From assembly GCA_910578515.1 (NCBI GenBank), contig CAJTQR010000005.1, positions 320,944 through 361,451 of the forward strand: DNA of 40,508 nucleotides, given 5' to 3'. The notes below the pieces were generated by a model, which made no database searches, had not been told where the DNA came from, and saw nothing but the letters and a program-made list of their open reading frames with translations. The position numbers were made by a program, and so were the translations under genes. Positions 14,876 through 24,283 of the stretch are shown here, piece after piece (position 1 is the first letter of the stretch; every line of letters begins with the position of its first letter). The DNA is from an uncultured Duncaniella sp. (GTDB lineage Bacteria; Bacteroidota; Bacteroidia; Bacteroidales; Muribaculaceae).

Positions 14876-16018
14876 TTATTGGGCACTTTTGCGAGCCTCT
14901 GTGATTAAATCTTTTCCAATCAATAAAGTAGTGTGCCAGAAATGAGAGTTATCAGCGAATGCAATTTGTTTTCCATCAAGGAATCTCACAGACCAAACAG
15001 GTTTGTTCATAACATTGATTTTGCATATGACTTTACCTTCATCTGCATCAATTATAAATACGTTGCGTTGCCCCCCAACTAATACCAATTTACTATTGTC
15101 AGATATATCCACTGCACCTAGTGGATCATTTAGAAATATATAATGTAAAGAACACCCATTTTCAGCATCCCAAATCTTAGCATAACCATCGCCTGATACA
15201 GTTACTGCATATTTATTATTGGGACTAATGGCAGCATCATTTACATAGTTATCCCCATGGATAAATCGTAATTCTTCAGCCCCGATTCTATCTCCAGCAG
15301 CTTTTAACAAACTCGCAGAGCCATCATTAGATGCGGTTATCATCTTTGAACGGTCTTTACTCATTTGTAAGCTCTTTATGTTCTTTGAATGCTGATGTTT
15401 TCCCCAGTATGGCTCTCCAGATGTCACATCCCATGCAGCAACCTTCTGGTCGTTACCGCATGAGAAGAGTAATTCATTATCCCTAAATACAACATCACGA
15501 ACTCTGTTTGTGTGTCCTTCCAATTCCTTTAGCTTCTTTCCGGTTGATGTCTCATAAATCAGAATATTATTATTTACCAATGCAGTTGCAAATATTTCTT
15601 CATTTGGACTAAAATCTATTGCATATGCTTTTTCCGGAAGCAATATTGATCTTATGAACTGCATTTCCGGGAAAGAGTAGAAATTCAAACTTCCATTATG
15701 GAAGTCCGTAAAGACTACCTGTTTATTCTTTGATATTAAATCCAAATCATAGCAATCTACGGCAATATCTCTTGTTGGTTTGAGGGTGGAACCATAGTAA
15801 GCGGTAGATAACATCTGCGACAAAGTATCAGACTCTAAAATTGTCTCATCACTTAACGATAGGATTTCATTTAGAGCGGTTTTATAATCCCTGTGAGAGA
15901 TCGCCTCACTCGCCTTTGAGATAATTTTATCATTTCCACAACTTTGTAGGCTAAACAAGATGAATGACGACATGATTAGCACTACAATTGTTGTAAAAGT
16001 GGAGAATTTACTTTGCAT
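14876..16018 (-). CDS. WD40-repeat lipoprotein
   Basis: This 380-residue protein has a lipoprotein signal (hydrophobic stretch then FSLQSC, about residues 8-27). A short helical segment follows, then WD40-like beta-propeller repeats: YAIDFSPNEEIFATALVNNNILIYE, RDVVFRDNELLFSCGNDQKVAAWD, AAISPNNKYAVTVSGDGYAKIWD and a last degenerate blade. Such propellers are scaffolds for protein contacts, here anchored in the envelope. Its start overlaps the upstream lipoprotein gene by 11 nt, so both belong to the same transcript. The exact blade count is uncertain. Confidence 0.75.
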   Translation of the reverse strand: MQSKFSTFTTIVVLIMSSFILFSLQSCGNDKIISKASEAISHRDYKTALNEILSLSDETILESDTLSQMLSTAYYGSTLKPTRDIAVDCYDLDLISKNKQVVFTDFHNGSLNFYSFPEMQFIRSILLPEKAYAIDFSPNEEIFATALVNNNILIYETSTGKKLKELEGHTNRVRDVVFRDNELLFSCGNDQKVAAWDVTSGEPYWGKHQHSKNIKSLQMSKDRSKMITASNDGSASLLKAAGDRIGAEELRFIHGDNYVNDAAISPNNKYAVTVSGDGYAKIWDAENGCSLHYIFLNDPLGAVDISDNSKLVLVGGQRNVFIIDADEGKVICKINVMNKPVWSVRFLDGKQIAFADNSHFWHTTLLIGKDLITEARKSAQ

Positions 16019-16787
16019 ACCTGCTTAATTCAGTGTTAGAAAACGTTATATCAACACTTTGACCACTTGATTCGCCGTAGTATCGATAGGTAAATCCCTT
16101 ACCCAAAGAATGAATTAAACCAAGCTGCTTTCTCATAAGAGGATCTTTAAATATATCCTTCATATTGTTCTTGATTTCTGATTGAGCATACTGGAGTGCT
16201 GAGATGTCGTACATTTCCTCGTCAATACGGCAAGCATATACGATGTTTTCACCATCATCGTATGCTTTGACCATCTCCATACCCTCATCTACAATATATG
16301 GACAGCGAGAGTTCTCCATTGCAAGTTGATTATCCAGAAGAAGTCGGTTAATCTCAGAGTCGGACATCGGATTATCCTTAATGTCTTTCAAATCATCCAA
16401 AGATAGCTTTACTTTGAATGTTTTACCTGTTGAAGCGCTCTTATAGATTACAGTCAAACCTGCACCAGCATTAATCATTTGCTTTAGCATCTCCTTTGAT
16501 TCGCCACGAGAGAATGACAACTTCATGGATTGAAGAGCCATATTCTCATTGTTGCGCAGAGCGTCGATGCTCATCATATCATCGTGCAAAGAAAAATACA
16601 GTTGGACTTCTTTGGCTTTATCATCGTATTTGAGACTAAGCATATCTCCCATCATGCCCATATTTACAGGACATTGTTTGTCTGCCGCTTCAATTTCTCG
16701 CTTGAGTTTTGTAACGTTCTGGTTTTCGCAGCTTGAAAATCCCAACAGGATTACAAGCATTGACAAGATGGCTAAGAACTTCTTCAT
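16008..16787 (-). CDS. Lipoprotein with two tandem homologous domains
   Basis: This 259-residue protein has a lipobox (LLGFSSC, Cys about 20). The mature part is two related halves. Residues about 35-135 (DKQCPVNMG, SLHDDMMSIDAL, LTVIYKSASTGKTFKVKLSLDDL) align with about 155-255 (NSRCPYIVDEG, RIDEEMYDISAL, FTYRYYGESSGQSVDITFSNTEL). Each half has a Cys-Pro near its start, an acidic M-x-x-I/ISAL block and a final beta-hairpin with SGxxxxxxxS. The family is unknown to me. It begins 1 nt after the TPR-protease gene's stop and overlaps the WD40 lipoprotein gene. Confidence 0.65.
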   Translation of the reverse strand: MKKFLAILSMLVILLGFSSCENQNVTKLKREIEAADKQCPVNMGMMGDMLSLKYDDKAKEVQLYFSLHDDMMSIDALRNNENMALQSMKLSFSRGESKEMLKQMINAGAGLTVIYKSASTGKTFKVKLSLDDLKDIKDNPMSDSEINRLLLDNQLAMENSRCPYIVDEGMEMVKAYDDGENIVYACRIDEEMYDISALQYAQSEIKNNMKDIFKDPLMRKQLGLIHSLGKGFTYRYYGESSGQSVDITFSNTELSRYAK

Positions 16788-16788
16788 A

Positions 16789-18831
16789 TTATTTCTTGAT
16801 TTGATGTGTTATTTTAAGTTGTTGGTTTTCATTGTCAATTTCTATTTTCCCTAATCGACTCAGTACTGACTGTCCAAGAAGAAGAGGCGCTTTCTGATTT
16901 CGGACTACTGACGCACGTACATTAGACAATTCCAGCCCTCCAAGATTTACATGACTTAAATTTATTATCGTACCTTCACTTATATCGCCATTCGCATCAA
17001 CGAAATGTTGACTTCCAATAACGTCAGACGGTTTAAGATAATCATTTTTCATCATGAAGTTGGCTTCAACCATTGAAAGAGAAACGCTACTTGCTCCTGT
17101 ATCAAAAATAAAATGCAGGGGTAAGTCGTTTATCGAACACTTGACTTTGTAAACACCGCCTTCCTTTGTAAAAGGCACAGTTACTATTTCTTCAACATAT
17201 TCGTTGGATTCAGTTGAATTATTTTCTGAAGCTCGCTTGGTTTGATATTCTTTGATAAGGTTTCTAAAAGTATCCGTATCACGTATTAAAGAAAGGTCAT
17301 CATCTGCCAAGATATGAGCAAATCTATTATAGCCTTTTTCAAGAGCAGTCATAAGGTAACCCAAAGCCTTTTCCTTGATACCCATTCGTGAGTACAAACA
17401 GGCGGCCTCATAATAATTGCCAGGATTGTCGCTGTCGTGACTTATAATGGAATCCATAAACTCAACAGCCTTTTCTCTTTGACCCAATTCAAAAAAGGCA
17501 TACTGTGCACATGAATTATTTCCTGGGATACTATCTAATTCTATGACTTTTTTATAATCCGCATTAGCTCTCTGGATATCACCTTTTGCTTTGTACATAT
17601 CAGCTCGTCCAAAATACGCATATGCATATTCAGGATTCAAGGCTATCGAAAATGAATAGTCTTCAAGTGCTTCGTCTATCCTCTGAGCATTGTCTTTGAA
17701 AAAACCACGCCGATAATAGCCATAATAAAATTCCGGATAACGTTCAATAAACTTATCCAATTCGGCTATACCTCCATCAACATCGCCAGAATCGTTAAGC
17801 AGGTCGGCCTTCAGCAATACTAAATCGTAATCATCTGCATCAATATTTAACGCTCGATTCGTCCATGCCAATGCTTCGGAGAAGTTACCAAGGTCTTGAT
17901 AACAGTTCGCTATTCGTTCGGCAATCGTTGAACCGGCATTCTTACTCATAGCTTTAGAATAATATTCGATTGCCTTCTTATATTTTTTATTGTGCTCGTG
18001 CATAACCCCTGCATAATACATCCATTTAGCTTCGTTGGGTTCTTTTGTACTTTGAATCTTCAATTTAGCAATGAATGTATCGAATGCCTCTCCATTCAAG
18101 TCTTGCATAAGACGAAAGGCTTTATCATCATTGTCGGCAGCCAGTGCAGATATTAAATCATCAGTTGCTTTATTCCAATCATTTTTCATCAAATAGCACT
18201 GACCCCTAAATGAATATGGTAATCCATACGACGTGTTTAGTTTTATTGCATAATCAAACATTGGAATGGCATCATCATATCTTTCAAGTGCAAGGAGGTT
18301 TCTTCCTACTCCTAAATATCCCAATGGATTTGACGGCTCCATTTCCATAATCTTACGATAGTCTGCATCTGCGGCTTCGTAATTATTTAAAAAGTAGTTA
18401 TAGTTCCCACGAGCATTTCTCAAATCGGTATCATCAGGAGTAATTTTTATCGCTTGGTCGTACTCTGCTAAAGCTTTGCCATCCTCATTCAAATCTTTGT
18501 ATATTTCTGCTTTCAATTTATGAGAGAAGGCAAGATACACCTTATCTTTCTTTGGTATGTATTTGAGAGCCATATCGCAGTTAGATAACCCCTGACCAAA
18601 GTCTTCATTATATTGGTCAATTGTTGCAATCCAGCAATAGGCATACCCATTTTTAGGATTCTCTTTTATCTCACGCAAAAGATAATCATAAGCCTCCCTA
18701 TAGTTTTGATTATGGATTGCTTCTACACCACGGACATAATTATAGCTTTCGGGGCGTTTAACATCATCTTTCCCAAAACTCGCAAGAGAGGAAAGGATAA
18801 AAGTGGCTAAAAGTATGATAAACTGTTTCAT
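16789..18831 (-). CDS. Exported TPR protein with C-terminal retropepsin-like aspartic protease
   Basis: This 680-residue protein starts at the ATG at 18831, giving a clean signal peptide (MKQFIILLATFILSSLASFG). An ATG at 18849 overlapping the previous stop (TAATG) would add six residues. About a dozen TPR units follow to residue 490 (for example NARGNYNYFLNNYEAADADYRK, FGRADMYKAKGDIQRANADYKK). The last 125 residues form a clan AA aspartic protease domain: PLHFIFDTGASSVSLS carries the catalytic DTGAS, a flap region follows, and LLLGQSVLSRLGKIEID closes it. Such single-domain retropepsin-like enzymes dimerise. It should act in the periplasm, with TPRs recruiting substrate or partners. Confidence 0.85.
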   Translation of the reverse strand: MKQFIILLATFILSSLASFGKDDVKRPESYNYVRGVEAIHNQNYREAYDYLLREIKENPKNGYAYCWIATIDQYNEDFGQGLSNCDMALKYIPKKDKVYLAFSHKLKAEIYKDLNEDGKALAEYDQAIKITPDDTDLRNARGNYNYFLNNYEAADADYRKIMEMEPSNPLGYLGVGRNLLALERYDDAIPMFDYAIKLNTSYGLPYSFRGQCYLMKNDWNKATDDLISALAADNDDKAFRLMQDLNGEAFDTFIAKLKIQSTKEPNEAKWMYYAGVMHEHNKKYKKAIEYYSKAMSKNAGSTIAERIANCYQDLGNFSEALAWTNRALNIDADDYDLVLLKADLLNDSGDVDGGIAELDKFIERYPEFYYGYYRRGFFKDNAQRIDEALEDYSFSIALNPEYAYAYFGRADMYKAKGDIQRANADYKKVIELDSIPGNNSCAQYAFFELGQREKAVEFMDSIISHDSDNPGNYYEAACLYSRMGIKEKALGYLMTALEKGYNRFAHILADDDLSLIRDTDTFRNLIKEYQTKRASENNSTESNEYVEEIVTVPFTKEGGVYKVKCSINDLPLHFIFDTGASSVSLSMVEANFMMKNDYLKPSDVIGSQHFVDANGDISEGTIINLSHVNLGGLELSNVRASVVRNQKAPLLLGQSVLSRLGKIEIDNENQQLKITHQIKK

Positions 18832-18848
18832 ATCAATATCAAGATTCA

Positions 18849-19433
18849 TTATTTCATTTTTTCTTTCCAGGATTTTAAGTGATGTTTTTGGGGCGATGGT
18901 ACCTTTGTATCACTTGGAGATTGAGAACCTTGTTGAGGGCTCATAGTACCTTTATTTTTAAATTTCTCTTGGAATGCATGCATCTCTTTTAATATTCGAT
19001 TTGCAATGGGAGCAGTGCCAAAAGAAATATAGAACTCCGACAGCAGGTTTTTCTTTGTACCTCGGTTATAGTCTTGTCTTCCTGTAATAACTATATCCAT
19101 ACCATTTTCATCTTTAAGAGTAACCACATCTTTATATCCAAACTGACCGATTTCTGCACTGGACAAATCAATCTTTAGTTCATCCTCATGGATATATCCC
19201 CATTCGGGTTTATAGCAAAAACCAAATTTTAGAATAAGATACTGACCTTGTGACTCGGCCTTCATATAATGGGTATCGTATATACAAGAATGAGGCTGAG
19301 GCTGATGAGGATTACATACCTTGATATTATCACTGTAGGTCGATAATAAGTTGTTGAGCGCGGAGATGTTCTGACCGTAGGCCAACATCTCAACTATCAA
19401 TAAAGCCACTGATAATATAACCTTTCTTGTCAT
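18849..19433 (-). CDS. Small exported protein with SWxxKMK tail
   Basis: This 194-residue protein starts at the ATG at 19433, which overlaps the upstream stop by 4 nt; a start at 19460 would put charged residues before the signal peptide. The signal is MTRKVILSVALLIVEMLAYGQ. The globular part is unassigned and mostly beta. The C-terminus is a Ser/Pro/Gln-rich linker ending in HHLKSWKEKMK, closely like the tail of the preceding Sel1 protein (LPSWETKMKKGS). The shared tail suggests a common partner or localisation. No family is recognised. Confidence 0.6.
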   Translation of the reverse strand: MTRKVILSVALLIVEMLAYGQNISALNNLLSTYSDNIKVCNPHQPQPHSCIYDTHYMKAESQGQYLILKFGFCYKPEWGYIHEDELKIDLSSAEIGQFGYKDVVTLKDENGMDIVITGRQDYNRGTKKNLLSEFYISFGTAPIANRILKEMHAFQEKFKNKGTMSPQQGSQSPSDTKVPSPQKHHLKSWKEKMK

Positions 19434-20836
19434 GATCCTTTCTTCATTTTTGTTTCCCACGAAGGAAGAGTCTTCTTGGATTTAGCTTTAGTTGAACTTG
19501 ACTTAGCACTCCCTTTTTTAGGAGAAGAAGGTCTTGTTGTGTCACTTACACCAATCATTGCTCGTAGCTCTTTGGCTTTTGCATAATCCGGTTTCGTTCC
19601 ATATCCTTTCTGATAACAGTTAGCAAGATACTCGACAACCTTTGATTTAGCCGGTTCTTCAAGTTCTTCATCTTCGAATGCTCTTAAAAGATATTTAAAG
19701 GCCTTTTGATAATCTCGTGGTACACCCTCTATACCATCGTAATATAACATCCCTCCAACTGTGAGTGCCCATAAATCACCATTTTCACAAGCTAAATTGA
19801 GCCATTTCAAGCCAGTTTGAATATCTTCTTTTACGCCTTGACCCGATAGCAACATCCAGGCAACAACACCTTGAGCTGTGGCATCATCCTGATTGGCTGC
19901 TTTTATATACCAACTATACGCAATGGGTAAATTATAATTGGGAGATTCCTCATCGGAATACATTCTTCCTATTTGGACATAACCTCTCGGGGCACCATGT
20001 TTCGCAGCACTCTCATATAATCGTTTTGCTTCATTAAAGGAAGATGTGAGTCCCCAACCATTTTCATAACACATTCCAAGAATTATCTCTGCTTCACTAT
20101 ATTCTTGTTCCACAGCTTTCCGGAGCCATTCAACAGCAGATGAATAATTGTCCTTTTGGATAGCGTCCTTTGCCATAGCCAATTGGGCTGAAGGATTACC
20201 CAGTTCAGCCGCTTTTCTATAATTTGATAAAGCTATGGATAAATCCGCATCAACACCAATGCCATTTTCATAACATTCGCCTAACAGATAGATTCCTTCA
20301 GGATTCTCTTGTTCTGCTGCTTTGCGAAACCAATATACAGCCAAGAAATTATCTTGCGTGACCGATTGTCCAAACAGATAATCATACCCAAGAGATACCT
20401 GAGCGTCAGCATCTCCATCTACAGCGGCTTTCTTCGTCCATTTTATAGATTCCTCTATGTTTTGGGCCACCCCTATTCCATTATAATAGCAACGAGCTAA
20501 AGCGAACTCTGCTGAAGGGTCACCACTTTCTGCTGCTTTTTTATACCAACGGAAAGCCGTAAATGGGTTGCTGGCAACACCCTCGCCATACTCATAATAC
20601 CATCCGACATTGTATTGGGCTGCCGGAAAGCCTTGGTTGGCTGCTTTTTCTGCCCAATACAAAGCCTTGCTGCGATCCTGTTGTACACCATATCCATAGT
20701 GATAACATACCGCCAACTCAAACTGAGCACTGACGTTTCCATCTAAAGCTGACTGATATAGCTCAGATGAAAATGTCTGCCCAGTAACGTCAATACTAAC
20801 AATTACTGCTACTATTATGAGTATGATATTTTTCAT
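19430..20836 (-). CDS. Exported Sel1-repeat protein
   Basis: This 468-residue protein has a signal peptide (MKNIILIIVAVIVSIDVTGQ). About ten Sel1 repeats of 36 residues follow, for example GNVSAQFELAVCYHYGYGVQQDRSKALYWAEKAA written as successive units ending ALYWAEKAA, AFRWYKKAA, SIKWTKKAA and AVYWFRKAA. The last 60 residues are a Ser/Lys-rich linker (KKGSAKSSSTKAKSKK) ending in SWETKMKKGS. Sel1 solenoids bind partner proteins; this one is periplasmic by its signal. Its ATG overlaps the coiled-coil gene's stop by 4 nt and its own stop overlaps the next gene. Confidence 0.8.
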   Translation of the reverse strand: MKNIILIIVAVIVSIDVTGQTFSSELYQSALDGNVSAQFELAVCYHYGYGVQQDRSKALYWAEKAANQGFPAAQYNVGWYYEYGEGVASNPFTAFRWYKKAAESGDPSAEFALARCYYNGIGVAQNIEESIKWTKKAAVDGDADAQVSLGYDYLFGQSVTQDNFLAVYWFRKAAEQENPEGIYLLGECYENGIGVDADLSIALSNYRKAAELGNPSAQLAMAKDAIQKDNYSSAVEWLRKAVEQEYSEAEIILGMCYENGWGLTSSFNEAKRLYESAAKHGAPRGYVQIGRMYSDEESPNYNLPIAYSWYIKAANQDDATAQGVVAWMLLSGQGVKEDIQTGLKWLNLACENGDLWALTVGGMLYYDGIEGVPRDYQKAFKYLLRAFEDEELEEPAKSKVVEYLANCYQKGYGTKPDYAKAKELRAMIGVSDTTRPSSPKKGSAKSSSTKAKSKKTLPSWETKMKKGS

Positions 20837-21588
20837 TTTATAACCATTTGCTCCAATAAATCTGAGAAATCTACCGATGGTTTACTACCAGCCGTTTGAA
20901 TGCGCTTCTTTGCCGAAGAAATAATCCCATCAAGATATAGAATCGTAAATTGATGACCAGCACTATTCTTGACATAGAAATTATCATTTATTTCATTGAT
21001 TGCAAATCTCTTCCAGTCCTCAAATTTAAATTTGTTGGTTCTTCGACTGTCGCATTGTAATGAGGAAAGAGTAGTATTTACATCTCGCATGTACATGTCA
21101 TACTGTGAAAGCCAATCTCTAACCTCTTGATACTGATTTTTAAGAGATGTGTCCTGAATCCCATCAAACAATTCAATTGCCTCTTTGATTTTTTTACTAT
21201 CATAGGGCATTTGGAGTCGCCCATTTGCGTATCGAAGGCGAACCATATCCAATGAAGACAACTGTTTCACCAAAGATTCAATCTGTTGGTCTTTTTGCTC
21301 AAGTGAATCACGAAAGTTTTTTAAAGTTACTTCATAGTTTTGTGAAACATCTGATTTTTCAAAGAGCAACAGTGATAGGTGTGCAATACTGTCATTCTTG
21401 AGGGAGAGTTGACTATTGAGAGCTTTAATCAAATCCTTTTGTTCGGAAACAGTATTGTTAAGTGAATCAATTTGCTCCATTACATGCTCATATTCAGTGA
21501 TGGGCATATTTACCGTTGTGTCCTGAGCTTTTAAGCCGAGGACACAGATAAGAAGAACATTAATAATTATGGCTAATCTAAGAGTCAT
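20833..21588 (-). CDS. Exported coiled-coil protein
   Basis: This 251-residue protein has a signal peptide (about residues 1-21, LAIIINVLLICVLGLKAQ). A long coiled coil follows (about 30-110, with ITEYEHVMEQIDSLNNTVSE, LIKALNSQLSLKNDSIAHL and SLEQKDQQIESLVKQL in heptads), then a helical C-terminal domain. No enzyme motif is seen. It begins 2 nt after the stop of the membrane-anchored helical protein and overlaps the Sel1 gene by 4 nt. It probably serves as a periplasmic spacer or oligomerisation part of the same complex; this is inference from fold and context. Confidence 0.65.
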   Translation of the reverse strand: MTLRLAIIINVLLICVLGLKAQDTTVNMPITEYEHVMEQIDSLNNTVSEQKDLIKALNSQLSLKNDSIAHLSLLLFEKSDVSQNYEVTLKNFRDSLEQKDQQIESLVKQLSSLDMVRLRYANGRLQMPYDSKKIKEAIELFDGIQDTSLKNQYQEVRDWLSQYDMYMRDVNTTLSSLQCDSRRTNKFKFEDWKRFAINEINDNFYVKNSAGHQFTILYLDGIISSAKKRIQTAGSKPSVDFSDLLEQMVIK

Positions 21589-21590
21589 TT

Positions 21591-22454
21591 TTAGTTGTTA
21601 TTAAAGTATTCGACTGCCTGATTATAATATCTGGATGCTTCCGCTTCTAACCCATCAAGACTTCTGGATTCACCATAGACAGACCTCGCATTCTGCTTAT
21701 ATTCTTTCAGTGCAGCCACCACATTATCTGACATTGAATCATAGCTGTCTGCGGAGTAATTATAATAGCTGGCCAAGTTCCTAACCTGTGCACTCAATGA
21801 TGCATAATGCGAAGCCTCCAATCTGTCAGGAAGACTATTAAGAGCCTTCATTAAAGAAGCGTTATTTCTAAGATAATCATCTTGCTTAAATTGATTAGCT
21901 TGCTGAATCTTGGCTCGCGCATCTGCTAAGCCGGAATAGCGTGTCCTATTCGCTAAAGCGCTTGCTTCGCGGTATTTTCCAATTGTTTTTATTATGATAG
22001 AGAATTTACCATCGGTTTCTGAATAACTATCCATTATCCGACGTGATCCATCTTCTACAGTAAGATTCCGCAATTGTGAAATTCTCCCTTCCATCCATTT
22101 GAGATCATTCGCATCCCAAACAGACTTCTGGAATTGACCGAAGCAATACTGTGCAAACTTAGGTGAATACACTCCGATGATTTCAGAATAGTGAGAATCA
22201 AAGGTCTTATCATCGATTAACGACTCAGACTTGAATCTGTGACTCAAATCTGTAAGTCGTAAAAAATCATGTTCAAGTGTGGGTTGATCACATTTTCGAA
22301 GTGTTTCGGTTTCTTCAGTAAGTTTTTGTACATACTGGTTTTTGAACTTTAAGTCTTGCGGAGGAGAGACTATAGTTTTCATATAGAAAAGAACTCCGCC
22401 TATCGCCAAAATAATAGCGACAATAAGTAAGATTATCTTGATAGGTTTATTCAT
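21591..22454 (-). CDS. Single-pass helical membrane protein
   Basis: This 287-residue protein has one N-terminal TM (about residues 5-26, IILLIVAIILAIGGVLFYMK) and an extracytoplasmic helical part of about 255 residues with no recognisable motif. The ATG overlaps the upstream stop by 1 nt (TAATG), indicating translational coupling with the PEGA-like membrane protein. Long amphipathic helices (for example SGLADARAKIQQANQFKQ and DNVVAALKEYKQNARSV) suggest a bundle or coiled coil. The family is unknown. Its place between two other envelope proteins suggests a structural part of the complex. Confidence 0.6.
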   Translation of the reverse strand: MNKPIKIILLIVAIILAIGGVLFYMKTIVSPPQDLKFKNQYVQKLTEETETLRKCDQPTLEHDFLRLTDLSHRFKSESLIDDKTFDSHYSEIIGVYSPKFAQYCFGQFQKSVWDANDLKWMEGRISQLRNLTVEDGSRRIMDSYSETDGKFSIIIKTIGKYREASALANRTRYSGLADARAKIQQANQFKQDDYLRNNASLMKALNSLPDRLEASHYASLSAQVRNLASYYNYSADSYDSMSDNVVAALKEYKQNARSVYGESRSLDGLEAEASRYYNQAVEYFNNN

Positions 22455-24283
22455 TAGTTCAAATCCTCTTGATTAAACTTGTTGTTATTTTGTTGGGGGT
22501 TCTCTACTTTTTGATTCTGTTTTGGCTTATTTGGTTTTGGTGCGCGATTTTGATCAAGCCAAAGCACATAACCCCTAACATTTATTGAATAGTCATTAGC
22601 TTTGTTGTACGATGGACTATGATTTTCTTGCGCTGGATTCCAACCATTATTGGAGTTCTTTTGTGCTACTTTTTTTACTTCAGCAAATCGTGTACTCTTA
22701 GAGAGTCTATCTCCCCACTGAGAATATAAATTAACTGTATTAAAGTTATTCATATCATCGAACAGCCCTTTTAGCAGAGGATACTTTTCCATATCCGGCT
22801 TAGCCCATACTTGGTTAGAATCCAGATATTCAATTGCCTTCTCGTCTGAGAACTCATCATCTTGAGTGGCAACATTGCTCTGAGGCCGGGCTTCAGTATC
22901 AGAAGATGGGATAACTTCCTGTGCGTTTGAGACTTCTGTATAGGTATGTGAACGTATTTTTTCGACTTTAAGAGGAGGCCAGCCCAACTGCCAGTCGAAC
23001 GTATGTGAATCATACCAGTCATAGATACACATACAAATACCTGTGAGGATAAACAGAGCGCATGCGATTCCAAAGCCGATGGCTCTCTGCTTGAGTACTC
23101 CGAAATTAGTGTACTCCAGTCGTCTTCTATCTGCCGAATATCCTTTGATTGGACTTTCGTGATAATGCGGTGTAAGATGTTTGGATTTTATAGTCATAAC
23201 AGCTGGGGAACCATCTGTCAGATTTATTTCCCATTCCTGCTCACGTTCTGCTCGATGCAATCTTGCATCAAATGTAGTATTATAAAGAAAGTCAACGACA
23301 CCCTCTTTGTCTTCGTAGCCAGGCGCTGTGATTCTCACATTTACTTTTCGAGCTTCTTTCTCTTCTAATTCAATAGGTTTATTAAATGTAAGACGTTGAT
23401 TGTTAACATATATAGAAGCTCTATCTGTGAGATTTTTTCCATCATTGGCTGCTGATACCTTGAATCGGTTTAAGCTAATCAAGACTTTCCAATTCATAGA
23501 ACGGGGCAAACTACAAATCTGGTTGTTCTCACATACTTGATCCATGTGTCGAATTGGTTGGAATCCCTCCCGTTCAAACACTATGTTAACGTGTTCTCCT
23601 AATTTTCGTCGAACTGGAGAAGTGAACGGAGTACGAGGCGAGTCATCAAATCGAACAGTTATCCCTCCTCTTAGATCCTGTTCCATTGGTGGACAAAAGA
23701 CCAATGTTTCTTCCAATCGCTTTTGGCTTATGTCCTCTACTTTGGTGTCTACTACTTTCATACTATCCTCATCTTCAATAAGGATGGCATTATATTGGTT
23801 GTAGTACGGCTGGTAACGCTTCGTTCCAAGAATCTCTTTCATTGGATAGAATGGTCCCTGACGCTTTGCATATATCTTTTCGGTAGCTGACGGGATGTAT
23901 GCTGCACTCTCCGTCATGGGATATTCTTTTCGGAAGGAAGTTTCTAACTTAATATCATCGCGAGTTGGTTTTGATAGTTCGATTTTAACATCATTGATTA
24001 GACGAATAATATCGTCTCCCGGGACTTCGATGTTGTTAGGGATGAATATCCATGCAGCAGTATTATCACCGTCTCTTCCAGAAATCGGACGGAGCACGGT
24101 TATATACGTACCTGTTTCACTGAAGCTCATAAATGTTACGAACTTTAATTCATCAGTTATCTCGTAGAGCTTGAGAATGTCGCGAATATCCACGACCTTT
24201 CTTGTCCATTCGCCGGGATTTATTGTTAGCATCGGAGCTGCTCCGCCGCTTACTCGTTTTATCTGTAGTCCGATTTTGTTCAT
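22454..24283 (-). CDS. Single-TM protein with cytoplasmic PEGA-like domains
   Basis: This 609-residue protein has no signal peptide. Its N-terminal 400 residues include two beta-rich PEGA-like segments (about 205-245, ITVRFDDSP to FEREGFQPI; about 288-340, ASIYVNNQRLTF, then VNVRITAPGYEDKEG). One TM lies at about 401-420 (AIGFGIACALFILTGICMCI). An Asn/Gln/Lys-rich outer part of 180 residues follows, ending in NPQQNNNKFNQEDLN. The N-terminus would be cytoplasmic and could dock the GTPase encoded just upstream, whose stop overlaps this ATG by 4 nt. PEGA-like assignment is tentative; such modules often mediate binding at membranes. Confidence 0.6.
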   Translation of the reverse strand: MNKIGLQIKRVSGGAAPMLTINPGEWTRKVVDIRDILKLYEITDELKFVTFMSFSETGTYITVLRPISGRDGDNTAAWIFIPNNIEVPGDDIIRLINDVKIELSKPTRDDIKLETSFRKEYPMTESAAYIPSATEKIYAKRQGPFYPMKEILGTKRYQPYYNQYNAILIEDEDSMKVVDTKVEDISQKRLEETLVFCPPMEQDLRGGITVRFDDSPRTPFTSPVRRKLGEHVNIVFEREGFQPIRHMDQVCENNQICSLPRSMNWKVLISLNRFKVSAANDGKNLTDRASIYVNNQRLTFNKPIELEEKEARKVNVRITAPGYEDKEGVVDFLYNTTFDARLHRAEREQEWEINLTDGSPAVMTIKSKHLTPHYHESPIKGYSADRRRLEYTNFGVLKQRAIGFGIACALFILTGICMCIYDWYDSHTFDWQLGWPPLKVEKIRSHTYTEVSNAQEVIPSSDTEARPQSNVATQDDEFSDEKAIEYLDSNQVWAKPDMEKYPLLKGLFDDMNNFNTVNLYSQWGDRLSKSTRFAEVKKVAQKNSNNGWNPAQENHSPSYNKANDYSINVRGYVLWLDQNRAPKPNKPKQNQKVENPQQNNNKFNQEDLN

